A DNA stretch of 41,301 bases from Halorubrum sp. (GTDB taxonomy: Archaea > Halobacteriota > Halobacteria > Halobacteriales > Haloferacaceae). Every line of letters starts with the position of its first letter. Within the stretch, counting starts at the first letter, position 1. The translations under genes were made by a program, and so were the position numbers. The DNA is taken from the NCBI GenBank assembly GCA_028275105.1, contig JAQCNI010000113.1, positions 1-41,301 of the forward strand, read 5' to 3'. Under the pieces are notes generated by a model. It was not told the origin of the DNA, did not search any database, and saw nothing but the letters and a program-made list of their open reading frames with translations. Shown here one piece after another: positions 18,537-28,460 of this stretch.

Positions 18537-19820
18537 ATGAGTCTCGCCATCGACGCCGCGACCCCCGACGCCCCGAGCTGTGCGGACGACGGAACCTGGC
18601 TTGCCTGTATCGCCTGCGGCGAGACGTTCGACCCGTTCGAGGACGTCCGATACACCTGTGACGACTGTGACGGGCTACTCGAGGTCCGGTACGCCGATCC
18701 GCCGACGTTCGGCGAGTTCGGCTCGGGCGCTCCCTCCGACGGCCCCGACCGGGGGGTGTGGCGGTACCGGGAGGGGCTCCCGTTCGATCTCGGCGTCACG
18801 CTCCCGGAGGGGGACACCCCCCTCCACCGGGTACCCCGGATCGAGGAAACGGTCGGCATCGAGACGCTCCGGGTGAAACACGAGGGGATGAACCCCACCG
18901 GGTCGTTCAAGGACCGCGGGATGACCGTCGGCGTTCGGGTCGCCAAGGAGCTCGGCGTCGGCGCGCTCGCGTGCGCGTCGACCGGGAACACGAGCGCGGC
19001 GCTGGCGGCGTACGGCGGCCGCGCCGGCATGCCGACGCTCGTCCTCCTGCCGGACGGGAAGGTCGCCGCCGGCAAGGTGGCCCAGGCGAGCCTCCACGGC
19101 GCCCGGATCCTCGAGGTCGACGGCAACTTCGACGCCTGTCTCGACATCGTCCAGGAGCTGGCCGCCCGCGGCGAGGCGTACCTGCTCAACTCGCTGAACC
19201 CGTTCCGGCTGGAGGGACAGAAGACGATCGGCTTCGAGATCCTCGAGGAGTTTTACGCCGATCACGGGACGTATCCCGACCGGATCGTCCTCCCGGTCGG
19301 CAACGCCGGCAACACCTCCGCGTTGTACAAAGGGTTCCGGGAACTCGTACAGTCCGGCGCACTCGACCCCGGCGACGTCCCCAAGCTGACCGGCGTCCAA
19401 GCCGAAGGGGCCGCCCCGATGGTCGAGGCGATCGAGGAGGGGAACGACGAGATCCGGCGGTGGGAGGAGGTCGAAACGTGCGCGACCGCGATCCGCATCG
19501 GCAACCCGGTCAACGCGCCGAAGGCGATCCCCGGGATCCGGAACACCGGCGGGACCGCCGTCGCCGTGAGCGACGCCGAGATCACGGCGGCACAGTCACA
19601 CCTCGCGAGCGAGGGCGTCGGCGTCGAACCGGCCTCGGCCGCGAGTCTTGCCGGGGCCAAGAAGCTCCGCCGTGCCGGGGTCGTCGACGCCGACGAACGG
19701 GTCGTCTGTCTCACGACCGGCCACCTGTTGAAGGACCCCGAGGCGGCCTACGAGGCCGGCGGCGACCCGGAACCCGTGCCGAACGATGTCGACGCGGTCG
19801 TCGAGCAGCTGAACGACTGA
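18537..19820 (+). CDS. thrC: Threonine synthase
   Basis: N-terminal zinc-ribbon-like LACIACGETFDPFEDVRYTCDDCDGLLEV, PLP site NPTGSFKDRGMTVGV, TLVLLPDGKVAAGKVAQA. Confidence 0.93.
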   Translation: MSLAIDAATPDAPSCADDGTWLACIACGETFDPFEDVRYTCDDCDGLLEVRYADPPTFGEFGSGAPSDGPDRGVWRYREGLPFDLGVTLPEGDTPLHRVPRIEETVGIETLRVKHEGMNPTGSFKDRGMTVGVRVAKELGVGALACASTGNTSAALAAYGGRAGMPTLVLLPDGKVAAGKVAQASLHGARILEVDGNFDACLDIVQELAARGEAYLLNSLNPFRLEGQKTIGFEILEEFYADHGTYPDRIVLPVGNAGNTSALYKGFRELVQSGALDPGDVPKLTGVQAEGAAPMVEAIEEGNDEIRRWEEVETCATAIRIGNPVNAPKAIPGIRNTGGTAVAVSDAEITAAQSHLASEGVGVEPASAASLAGAKKLRRAGVVDADERVVCLTTGHLLKDPEAAYEAGGDPEPVPNDVDAVVEQLND

Positions 19821-19911
19821 AGCTCCAAACGAGCGGGACGTCGCTCGACCGACGGTTCCGACTGGCGACCCCACACGAGGATTTATACGCGATATCGCGG
19901 CCACGGTCGGT

Positions 19912-21780
19912 ATGAGCCTCGAGTTCCCGTCGTTCGCCCGGTTCGGAACCGACGACGGGTGTCGGTGTGATCCGTCGTTCCGACGACCGATGGGAACCGG
20001 CGTCGACGATCGCGTCGTCCTCGCGGTCGACGCGAACGAGTGTCCGGGTTGTGGGGATCTCGCGGCGAGCCCCGACTGTTTGTCGACGGTCGTCGGCGCA
20101 TTGAGCGACCGGGACGCCGACGTCATCAGGACCGAGCACGCCGGTCGAGAACGGGCGTACGCCGGCCGGGCCGCGGCGTGTCTGCTCGCGGCCGGCCGGT
20201 TCCGGGACCGGGTTCGCTTCCACGAATCGCGGCTCGCGGAGCGCGTGACGCGGGATCCGATCGGGGCGGCCCACGAGGCGGTCGGACGGGCGGGACCGGC
20301 GAGCCGGATCGTCGCCGAAACCGGGCTCGCGGAGATAGCGGCGGGCGCGAACGGAACCGACGACGTGCTACGACCCCACGTCGGGCCGACCGTCTCGGCG
20401 ACGCGGATCGCGTCCGAGCCGCCCCCGGGGGCGGCGCTCGTCGACCGCTGGGAACTCGAGACGGGCGCAACGGTGCGCCGCTACGAGGGGACCGGCCCGC
20501 TCGACACGTACCACCTCACGCCGCCGTCCGCCGAGTTCGACGCGGCGACGGTCGGGACCTTGGACGCCGCGAAGGAGCGGTTACTGGTGGACCCGGCCGG
20601 CGGCGACAGGGCGCCGGGGCGGGCGGTCCGGGCCGTGGCGGACGCGGACGATCCGGTTCCGGCGCTCACCGACACGCTCCGGCGCCACACCCACGGGTAC
20701 GGCGCGTTCGAGCACGTGTTCGCCGACGAGCGGGTGAGCGACGCGACGCTCTCGGCGCCGGTCGCCGAGAACCCGCTGCGGGTCGTCCTCAACGGCGAGC
20801 GCTGCCGGACGAACGTCCGGCTCCCGCCGGAGGGCGCCGCGACGCTTGCGTCGCGACTCCGACGCACGAGCGGCCGGGCGTTCTCGCGCGCGACCCCGAC
20901 GCTCGACGCGACGATCGACACGGAGTCGGGGACGGTCCGGGTGGCGGCGACGACGACACCCGCGAGCGACGGCCTCTCGTTCACCTTCCGGCGAGGCGAC
21001 CCGGATGCGTGGACGCTGGCCCGACTCGTCGACGCCGACACGCTCCCCGCGGCGGCGGCCGGACTGTTATCCATCGCCGTCGAACGGGGCGTGACGGGGC
21101 TGGTCGCCGGCGGTCGAGGGGCGGGAAAGACGACCGCGCTGGGGGCGCTCCTGTGGGAGCTCCCGGCCGACACCCGGTCGATCCTGATCGAGGACACGCC
21201 GGAGCTTCCGGCAACGGCGCTCGCGTCGGCGGGCCGGGACGTCCAGCGGCTTCGAGTCGGCGACGGGGGTGAGCCGTCGCCGAGCGAGGCGGTTCGAACG
21301 GCCCTCCGGCTCGGCGGCGGCGCGCTCGTCGTCGGCGAGGTCCGTGGCGAAGAGGCGCGGGCACTGTACGAGGCGATGCGGGTCGGGGCCGCGGGAGAGA
21401 CCGTCCTCGGCACGATTCACGGCCGTGACCCGAACGCGGTTCGCGAGCGGGTCGTCACCGACCTCGGCGTCGCTCGGTCGTCGTTCGCCGCGACGAACCT
21501 CCTCGTGGTGTTGAACGACCACCGCGTCGGCTCGATCGTCGAAGTGACTGAGCGGGGCGACGAGGTAGTGTTCGACGCGCTGTTCGAGCGGACCACCGAC
21601 GGGCTCGATGCGACCGGACGGATCGGGCGCGGGGAGAGCCGACTCGTCGACGGGCTGGCCGGAAACGGGGAGTCGTACGCGGACGTCCGAACGAGGATAG
21701 GCGAGCGGAGCGACCGAATCCGTGAGGCGGTCGAGGTCGATCGGACGACTCCGGACGGGTACGTCGAGGTCCGTCGATGA
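19912..21780 (+). CDS. Type II/IV secretion (pilus) ATPase, PilB/VirB11-like
   Basis: Walker A VAGGRGAGKTTALGALLWELP, EDTPELP Asp box, Walker B GGGALVVGEVRGEEARALYEAM, His box GTIHGRDPNAVRERV. Confidence 0.93.
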   Translation: MSLEFPSFARFGTDDGCRCDPSFRRPMGTGVDDRVVLAVDANECPGCGDLAASPDCLSTVVGALSDRDADVIRTEHAGRERAYAGRAAACLLAAGRFRDRVRFHESRLAERVTRDPIGAAHEAVGRAGPASRIVAETGLAEIAAGANGTDDVLRPHVGPTVSATRIASEPPPGAALVDRWELETGATVRRYEGTGPLDTYHLTPPSAEFDAATVGTLDAAKERLLVDPAGGDRAPGRAVRAVADADDPVPALTDTLRRHTHGYGAFEHVFADERVSDATLSAPVAENPLRVVLNGERCRTNVRLPPEGAATLASRLRRTSGRAFSRATPTLDATIDTESGTVRVAATTTPASDGLSFTFRRGDPDAWTLARLVDADTLPAAAAGLLSIAVERGVTGLVAGGRGAGKTTALGALLWELPADTRSILIEDTPELPATALASAGRDVQRLRVGDGGEPSPSEAVRTALRLGGGALVVGEVRGEEARALYEAMRVGAAGETVLGTIHGRDPNAVRERVVTDLGVARSSFAATNLLVVLNDHRVGSIVEVTERGDEVVFDALFERTTDGLDATGRIGRGESRLVDGLAGNGESYADVRTRIGERSDRIREAVEVDRTTPDGYVEVRR

Positions 21781-23660
21781 CGGGGAACGGTTCCGGGGAT
21801 CGATCGGACGCCGAGGCGACACGGGAGTCGGAGATCGGATCGAGTCGGGGATCGAACGAGGGGATTCTGGCGACGGCGGCGACGGTCGTTACGGGTGTGC
21901 TGGCGGACCACGACGCCGGGGGTGACGCGGGGTCGGAGGAGCTGCGCCGGGCCATCGCGTTCCTCGGCTGGGACGTGACCGCGGGACGAGTCGTCGAGGG
22001 CGGAACCCGGGCCGGGATCGGCACGGGGCTGATAAGTGCCGGCGTCGGCGGGCTCCTCGCGGGGCCCGGCCCCGGAATGCTGATCGGCCTCGTCGTCGGC
22101 CTCGGGGTGACCCACGCCGTCCATCGTGGAGCGGTATGGCTCGCGGCGCTCCGACGGACGCGCGCGCTCGGGGCTGCGCCGGGGCTCGTCGGACGGCTCG
22201 TGTTGCGGATGCGGCTCGATCCGTCGACGGAGCGGGCCGTACGGTTCGCCGCTCGGACCGGCCGTGGACCCCTCGCGGAGGGGCTGGCACGACACGAACG
22301 CCGGTGCGTGAACGGGCCGACGAGCGGTCTCCGGGCATTCGCTCGCGAGTGGCGGCCGTGGTTCCCGGCGGTCGACCGGGCGGCCGCGCTGGTCCGAACG
22401 GCGGCATCGGCGCCGCCCGAACGGCGGGGGCGATGTCTGGACCGGGCGCTCGACGCGACGCTTTCCGGAACGACGGAGCGGCTGGCCGCGTTCGTCGGGG
22501 ACGTCCGCGGGCCGGTGTCCGCGCTGTACGCGTTCGGCGTGCTCCTCCCGCTCGCGCTCATCGCGTTGTTGCCCGCGGCCGCCGCGTCCGGTGTCCCAAT
22601 CCCGCCGGTCGTCGTTGCGGGACTGTATCTTTTCGTCCTCCCGTGTGGACTGCTCGTGGCGTCGGGATGGCTGCTCTCCCGGCGGCCGGTCGCGTTTCCG
22701 CCGCCGTCCATCGGGAGCGATCACCCGGACGTGCCGGAGCGGCTCCGATACGCCCTCGCCGCCGGGGTCGGTACGGGGTTCGTCGCCGCGGTCGGTTCGG
22801 GCACCGTCGTTGCGTCGTGGGTCGCGCCGGTGAGCGCGGTCGGGGTCGGGGTCGGCACGGCGCTGGTCGTCTGGGCCCGACCGCGCCGGGCGGTGCTCGC
22901 CGAGGTCAGGTCGATCGAATCCGGGCTCCCGGACGCGATGACGATCGTCGGTGGTGACGTCGCGGAAGGGGTCGCCGTCGAACGCGCGGTCGCGAACGCT
23001 GCCGACCGCCTCGACGGGTCGACCGGCGACGTCTGCGACCGGGCCGCCCGGCGGAGCGAGACGCTCCGGGTCGGGGTCCGCGAGGCGTTTCTCGGTCCCG
23101 GCGGCCCGGCCGCGACGGTGCCGTCGCCGCGGGTACAGGGGGCCGTCGCGCTCCTCGCCGTCGCCGGCCGCGAGGGTCGCCCCGCAGGCGACGTCCTGTT
23201 GGAGCTGGCGGACCAGCTGGAGCGGCTCCGCGAACTCGAACGCGACGCCCGGCGCCAACTGGCGACGGTGACGGGGACGCTGTCGAACACGGCCGCGGTG
23301 TTCGCCCCGCTCGTCGGCGGGGCCACGGTCGCGCTCGCGACGGGGGTCGACGCCGTGGGAGCCGGCGGTCTGGGTGCGACGGCCGGCGTCGCGGGCGATC
23401 CCCTCGCTGCCGGCGCGGATCCCGGGGCCGTCACATCGGCGGGGGAGTCGGCCGGCGGCCGTGGCGCGCTGTCAGTACCGGTGCTCGGTCGGATCGTCGG
23501 CATGTACGTGATCCTGCTCGCCGCCACCCTCACCGCGCTGGCGACGGGACTCGAGCGAGGGTTTGACGCGACGCTCGTCGCGTACCGCGTCGGCATCGCA
23601 CTGCCGACGGCGACGGCGACGTACTTGGTCGCGTTCGCCGGAGCGGGACTGCTGTTGTGA
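21777..23660 (+). CDS. TadC/PilC-like pilus platform membrane protein
   Basis: ATGA overlap with the ATPase gene; multiple TM segments, two platform-like halves (LGAAPGLVGRLVLRMRLDPST... and VRSIESGLPDAMTIVGGDVAEGVAVERAVANAADRL). Confidence 0.88.
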   Translation: MTGNGSGDRSDAEATRESEIGSSRGSNEGILATAATVVTGVLADHDAGGDAGSEELRRAIAFLGWDVTAGRVVEGGTRAGIGTGLISAGVGGLLAGPGPGMLIGLVVGLGVTHAVHRGAVWLAALRRTRALGAAPGLVGRLVLRMRLDPSTERAVRFAARTGRGPLAEGLARHERRCVNGPTSGLRAFAREWRPWFPAVDRAAALVRTAASAPPERRGRCLDRALDATLSGTTERLAAFVGDVRGPVSALYAFGVLLPLALIALLPAAAASGVPIPPVVVAGLYLFVLPCGLLVASGWLLSRRPVAFPPPSIGSDHPDVPERLRYALAAGVGTGFVAAVGSGTVVASWVAPVSAVGVGVGTALVVWARPRRAVLAEVRSIESGLPDAMTIVGGDVAEGVAVERAVANAADRLDGSTGDVCDRAARRSETLRVGVREAFLGPGGPAATVPSPRVQGAVALLAVAGREGRPAGDVLLELADQLERLRELERDARRQLATVTGTLSNTAAVFAPLVGGATVALATGVDAVGAGGLGATAGVAGDPLAAGADPGAVTSAGESAGGRGALSVPVLGRIVGMYVILLAATLTALATGLERGFDATLVAYRVGIALPTATATYLVAFAGAGLLL

Positions 23661-23751
23661 CCCGGCAGATCGGGACTGCCGTTGTCACCCGCCGCGGCAA
23701 GGGCACCGCCGCAATTTGCCGGGGCATCGTCGCCCGCGTGCCGCCCGACTG

Positions 23752-23759
23752 TTTATATA
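23752..23759 (+). promoter_or_regulatory. TATA box (TTTATATA) of an internal promoter in the pilus locus
   Basis: gtttatatac at 23751-23760, ~22-30 nt before ATG 23782, consistent with a leaderless haloarchaeal transcript. Confidence 0.65.
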
Positions 23760-23781
23760 CGAAAGCCGGGCCACCCGGCAT

Positions 23782-24264
23782 ATGTTCGAGACGAACCTCG
23801 ACGCCACGTACGGGTGGCTCGGTTTGGCGATAGTGAGCGTTGCGACCGCCGGCATGGTCGCGTCGCTCCCCGCCTCGCCGCCGCCCGACGCGGACGGGGT
23901 CGCACGGACGATCGACTCGGTTGCCGGCGGCGAGTACGTCGCGACGGCGGAACACGGGATCACGGCCGACAAAATGCGGCTCACGACCCGGACGGTCGAG
24001 CTCTCGGACGGCGGCGGTACCGCCCGAGCGGCGATCCACGGGTCGCCGGTGACGCCGACTCCGGCCGGGAGCGTCGACGTCGACGGCCGACTGCGGAGGG
24101 TGCTCGGCGGGATACCGCCGGAGACCGTGTTCGACGACCCGGAGGCGTTCGCCGCCGCGGCCGAGCGGGCACGGACGGCCGATCACGAGTGGAGGCGAAG
24201 TCCGGAACGACTGACGGTTCGACGGGTTAGATACGGTGATCTTCGTGTCACGCTCGTCGGGTGA
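23782..24264 (+). CDS. Pilus-operon small anchored protein (DUF7283-like, name unverified)
   Basis: MFETNLDATYGWLGLAIVSVATAGMVASLP...: one N-terminal TM and a ~130-aa extracellular-type domain. Confidence 0.78.
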   Translation: MFETNLDATYGWLGLAIVSVATAGMVASLPASPPPDADGVARTIDSVAGGEYVATAEHGITADKMRLTTRTVELSDGGGTARAAIHGSPVTPTPAGSVDVDGRLRRVLGGIPPETVFDDPEAFAAAAERARTADHEWRRSPERLTVRRVRYGDLRVTLVG

Positions 24265-24715
24265 GGGGTTCGCCGCGGCGGATCGTGCCGCAGTCGAACC
24301 CGTGGCCGCGCTGGTAGCGGTCCTCGTCGTCGGCGCGGGGCTCGGGTTGTACGTGACGGCGCTCGACGGGGCGGGATCGGCGACGGAACGGGACGATGCG
24401 GCCGCCGTCCTCGATCGGATCGAACACGAAGCGGCGGTCGGGGGGATCCTCCGGCCGGGGCGGATACGCACCGTCTCCGACGTTCGGGCCCCGGCTGCCG
24501 TCGAAGTGGCGACGAAGAACGAAACGTGGCGATACGGTGTCGGCGGAGCCGACCCCGGTGATCTCGGCGAGGTCGGCGGGCGTCTCGACGAACGGGGGGC
24601 GGATTCCGACGGGATCGATGAACGATCCGGCGGGACCGCCGAGCGGCGGGTGACGGTTCGGGTCGCCCCCGGCGTCACCGTTCGTGGGGTCGTTCGAGTG
24701 GTGGTCCGAGGATGA
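24236..24715 (+). CDS. Pilin-like anchored protein (DUF7285-like, name unverified)
   Basis: GTG start; N-terminus ...ADRAAVEPVAALVAVLVVGAGLGLYVTAL resembles archaeal class III signal/pilin helix; overlaps upstream gene by 29 nt. Confidence 0.72.
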   Translation: MIFVSRSSGEGFAAADRAAVEPVAALVAVLVVGAGLGLYVTALDGAGSATERDDAAAVLDRIEHEAAVGGILRPGRIRTVSDVRAPAAVEVATKNETWRYGVGGADPGDLGEVGGRLDERGADSDGIDERSGGTAERRVTVRVAPGVTVRGVVRVVVRG

Positions 24716-25308
24716 CCAGCACCGTCCTCGACGTGACGGTGTTGTTGCTCTGTGTCTCCGCCGGCGTCGTCGTGCTCGGGAACACGGGAGGCGGTCCCGA
24801 AGCCGGAACGGCCGGCGGCACCGCGGGAGATGTCGCCGACCGGCTCGTGACCGAAACCGCGACGATCACGTATTCCGTCGACGGAGGGGCGCGTGACGCC
24901 GTCGCCGACGACGAGCGACCAACTCACGAGGCGCGGACGGTTCACGCGACCCTCGCCGAACTCCTCGCCATGACGACGGCGAACGGTAGCGAAACCGGGA
25001 CCGAGACCGCCGATCGGTTTCGCTCGAGGGTGCTGGAAACGGTCGACGATGCGTTGGACCCGCGGACGCGGGTGGACGTCCGAGCCGGACGAACGGAGCG
25101 GCAGAGGTCGGCGGGGTCGAGGAGGGATCCATCCGCATCCGGGGGCGGCGAGGGGACGACCGGGTCCGGATCGGGATTCGGCCGTCGAACCGTCTCCCTC
25201 GGTGACGAGCCGCCACGGAATGCCGACGTCACGACGGCGGTCGTCACCCATCCCGGACCCCACGGCTCCCGCGGGCCCGACGTCCGGATAGTAGTGAGGG
25301 CGTGGTGA
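24712..25308 (+). CDS. Pilus-operon small anchored protein (DUF7284-like, name unverified)
   Basis: MTSTVLDVTVLLLCVSAGVVVLGNTGG...; ATGA overlap with the upstream gene. Confidence 0.72.
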   Translation: MTSTVLDVTVLLLCVSAGVVVLGNTGGGPEAGTAGGTAGDVADRLVTETATITYSVDGGARDAVADDERPTHEARTVHATLAELLAMTTANGSETGTETADRFRSRVLETVDDALDPRTRVDVRAGRTERQRSAGSRRDPSASGGGEGTTGSGSGFGRRTVSLGDEPPRNADVTTAVVTHPGPHGSRGPDVRIVVRAW

Positions 25309-28300
25309 CGATGTGGACGCCACGATGGGATCGGTCGGGGGGGTCCGCGGGCGACCCGCAGTCATTCGCCGGCGACGGGCGGTCGTTCGCCGGCGACACG
25401 CGGGCGCGGGTTCCGTTTGCCCTGATCGGCGTGTTGCTGTTGGTGAGCAGTTCCGCGTACGCCGCCGGCGTCGTAGATCAGGGGCTCGTGAGCGAGGATC
25501 GAAGCGTCGAGCGGGCGGCCGAGCGGGTCGACGCGGACGCGACGTCGGCGCTCAAAACCGCTGCGCGCGAGGCCGCTCACGACGCCGCTGCCCGTCCGGT
25601 GACCGAAGCACCGACCGGATCCGACGACGGGAGCGCGACGGCCGCGACCGACGCAGTCCGGCCGGGATCGGCCTTCGAGGACGCCTTTCGGATTCGGATC
25701 GCGCTCGCCGGCGCGGACGCGCTCTCCGCGATTGACGCGTCGGTGGGCGACGTCTCGGCGACCGTCTCGTTGGATCGATCCCTCGATCCGGACGACCCGG
25801 GCGATCTCCGGGGGCTCAGAGAATCCGTTACGGTCGGTTCGGTTGCGAACGGGACCGCGGCGCGGGTCGTCTTCGAGAACGTGACGACGACGGCGACCCG
25901 GGACGGACGGATCGTCGCGGAGCGGACCCGGGACCGCACCGTCGTCGTCGCGGTGCCGACGCTTGCGGCCCACGAGCGGACGGAACGATTCGAGGAGCGG
26001 TTGAATCACGGCCCCGTCGAGGGGCCGGGGCTCGGCCGCCAGATAACCGCGAGTCTCTATCCGATAACGTGGGCCCGTGGGTACGCGCAGTACGCCGGCG
26101 CACCGGTCCGGAACGTGCTCGCGAATCGTCACGTCGAACTGTCGACGAACGCCGGGATCGTCAGGACACAACGGGACGTGTTCGGGGCGAGCGACCCTGA
26201 CGCTCGGGGCGGAGTGGCCGAAGCGGCCGCAAGAACCGGCATGACTGACCTCCTCGCCCCCACCCCGCTGGACGAGTCGGCGTGGACCGACGCCGTTCTG
26301 GATACGCCGACGCCGGGAGGGGAACGCGGCGACGCCGGGTTCGAGGCGGCGGCGAACCACACGGACGAAACGACGACCGTCGAGGTCGGACACGCCGCGG
26401 ACGTCGGGGCAGTCTCGACCCACGACGGCCTCGAATCGACCGTCCGCGACAGCTATCGAGTCGAAGCGAGCGTCGAGACTGCGGCCGAACGCACCGTGTG
26501 GGGCGGGAGGCCGAGGCCGGGACCACCGAACGACGACGACTGGGTGCGCGTCGACCGCGACGTCGACTATCGGGTGGACGTCGTTCCGGACCGAGGCGTG
26601 CCCGGAGGGGCTCCATCCGGAACGGTCGAGACGGGCGAGGAACGCGACTTCGGGAGGACGACCCGGGAGGTCACCGTCGAGCGGGCCGCGACCGAAACGT
26701 GGGAACGGACCGTCATACTGGAGGGGCCCGATGGAGGGATCCGCACGAGAATCGTCGAACGGACGACCGTCGCAAGCGTGACCGACCGGTATCACGTCGT
26801 CGTCCGTGTGTCGGGGGCGTACGCGCCGGCGGGCGACGCCCCCGGTCGGCCGGTTGCGACGTTCGGCGCCGGCGGAACGGGCGACGGCCCCGACCTCGCC
26901 GGGACGCCGGGGGCGGCCCGGGCGGACCTCGGCGTCGGCACCGCGTCCGGTGTCGACCGGATCGCCCGGGAGACGGTCAGTGACGGTCGGGTCGAGCGGT
27001 CGACCGTCGTGTTCGGCCATCGATCGGCGGCGACGAGGGATCGGATCCGGGTCGACCTGGACGGCCTCCGAGTCGCGGTTCGCGGCATCGAAACCGAGCT
27101 GTCGATGGAGGCGACGGCCGTGGGCGAGGCGAAACCGTACGGGGACCTCGCCGACGAGCTCCGTTCGCGGCGATCGGCGCTGGTGGACGCACCCTCGACC
27201 TACGACGGGGCCGCGGAGCGTGCGCGGATCGCGGTTCGGGTCGCCTACCTCGACGCCGTTATCGCCGAACTAGAGGCGGCCGCCGCCGACGGTGAGGCCG
27301 CCACCGACGGGTTGCTCGACCGGGTCGATGCCACCTTCGACGGCCCGTCGGTCGGGGAGACGATCGCCGAGCGGGAGGCCGCACGGGACACCGAAACGCA
27401 CCGCGCTGGGGAACAAGGACCGGGTGGACCCGTGACGTTCGTCCCGGACGGCTCGCCGGGATACCTCCCGCGGACGGCGGTCGACGGGGACGACGCCACA
27501 GCCGTCGAGGAAACGGAACCGATCCGACCGCTCGCCACGCGGAACATCAACTACGTGACGGTGCCGTACGGCGATGCGGCGAGCGGGATCGTCGAGCGGA
27601 TCCTCGGGAACGAGGACACCGTTCGGATCGGGGTCGCGGGGCGCGCGGTCGTCGCGGCCGACGAACTCCTCGCGGGGCGCGAGGACCCGGATCTGCGCTC
27701 CGATAGGGACGAACTCGCCCGACGGATCGAAACGTCGCGGGCGGTCGTCGATCGGGAACTCGTCGTCGCGCTCGAGCGCCGAACGTCGCTGACGCGTCGG
27801 GAACGACGGTCGATCGTGACGTCGATTGGGGCCACGTACGACTCGCCGGGGACGCGGGCGGTCGCGATCGGCAACGGCGAGTACGCGGAGCGGATCGCCG
27901 CCGAGGCCACGAGGGTCGGATCGCTGTCCGATGGGGAGGAGGCAGCCCTCGCGGCACGGCTCCGTGTCGCGCTCAGGGGCGCGGCGGGACGGAACGCGGT
28001 TCGGATTCCGACGCGGTTCGTCGACGGGCCGACCGGGGCGGTTCGCAAGGGCGTCAAGAACGAGATGGCGGGGGCCATCGAGGACGGCGGGAGGCGCGCC
28101 GGCGAGGAAGCGGCCGAACGATGGACGCCGAAACCGGTCCGGAGCGTCGGTGCCGGACTGCCGGTCGCACCCGTGCCGGGGTACTGGGTGGCGACGGTGA
28201 ACGCCTGGCGGGTGGAGGTCCGCGGGGAGTACCCCCGGTTTACGCTCACCGCCGACGTGGGACCGCCGGACGAACCCTTCGAATATGTTCGGGAGGAGGG

Positions 28301-28460
28301 AACGGTAACGGTGACCGTCGGCGACGACCCGGTGCGGTTGGGAACGACGGAGCCGGTCCGGTTCGAGACGGGGACCGTCGTCATCATCGCGGTCCCCCCC
28401 AAGCCGCCGGGTGTCGGCGACGTCGACGGGACCAGAGACGAGACGTCCGAAAGATGGTGA
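25302..28460 (+). CDS. Giant N-terminally anchored pilus-operon protein (~1050 aa; DUF7286-like, name unverified)
   Basis: Overlaps upstream stop; ...GDTRARVPFALIGVLLLVSSSAYAAGVVDQG anchor helix followed by ~1000 aa. Alternative starts 25305 (GTG) and 25311 (ATG). Confidence 0.8.
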   Translation: MVTMWTPRWDRSGGSAGDPQSFAGDGRSFAGDTRARVPFALIGVLLLVSSSAYAAGVVDQGLVSEDRSVERAAERVDADATSALKTAAREAAHDAAARPVTEAPTGSDDGSATAATDAVRPGSAFEDAFRIRIALAGADALSAIDASVGDVSATVSLDRSLDPDDPGDLRGLRESVTVGSVANGTAARVVFENVTTTATRDGRIVAERTRDRTVVVAVPTLAAHERTERFEERLNHGPVEGPGLGRQITASLYPITWARGYAQYAGAPVRNVLANRHVELSTNAGIVRTQRDVFGASDPDARGGVAEAAARTGMTDLLAPTPLDESAWTDAVLDTPTPGGERGDAGFEAAANHTDETTTVEVGHAADVGAVSTHDGLESTVRDSYRVEASVETAAERTVWGGRPRPGPPNDDDWVRVDRDVDYRVDVVPDRGVPGGAPSGTVETGEERDFGRTTREVTVERAATETWERTVILEGPDGGIRTRIVERTTVASVTDRYHVVVRVSGAYAPAGDAPGRPVATFGAGGTGDGPDLAGTPGAARADLGVGTASGVDRIARETVSDGRVERSTVVFGHRSAATRDRIRVDLDGLRVAVRGIETELSMEATAVGEAKPYGDLADELRSRRSALVDAPSTYDGAAERARIAVRVAYLDAVIAELEAAAADGEAATDGLLDRVDATFDGPSVGETIAEREAARDTETHRAGEQGPGGPVTFVPDGSPGYLPRTAVDGDDATAVEETEPIRPLATRNINYVTVPYGDAASGIVERILGNEDTVRIGVAGRAVVAADELLAGREDPDLRSDRDELARRIETSRAVVDRELVVALERRTSLTRRERRSIVTSIGATYDSPGTRAVAIGNGEYAERIAAEATRVGSLSDGEEAALAARLRVALRGAAGRNAVRIPTRFVDGPTGAVRKGVKNEMAGAIEDGGRRAGEEAAERWTPKPVRSVGAGLPVAPVPGYWVATVNAWRVEVRGEYPRFTLTADVGPPDEPFEYVREEGTVTVTVGDDPVRLGTTEPVRFETGTVVIIAVPPKPPGVGDVDGTRDETSERW

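Noticed and set aside
21417-23258. 613-aa minus-strand ORF opposite the TadC gene, plus the 611-aa (23530-25365) and 552-aa (25362-27020) minus ORFs
   Set aside because: Low-complexity Arg/Pro/Asp translations antisense to the well-supported, overlapping plus-strand pilus operon.
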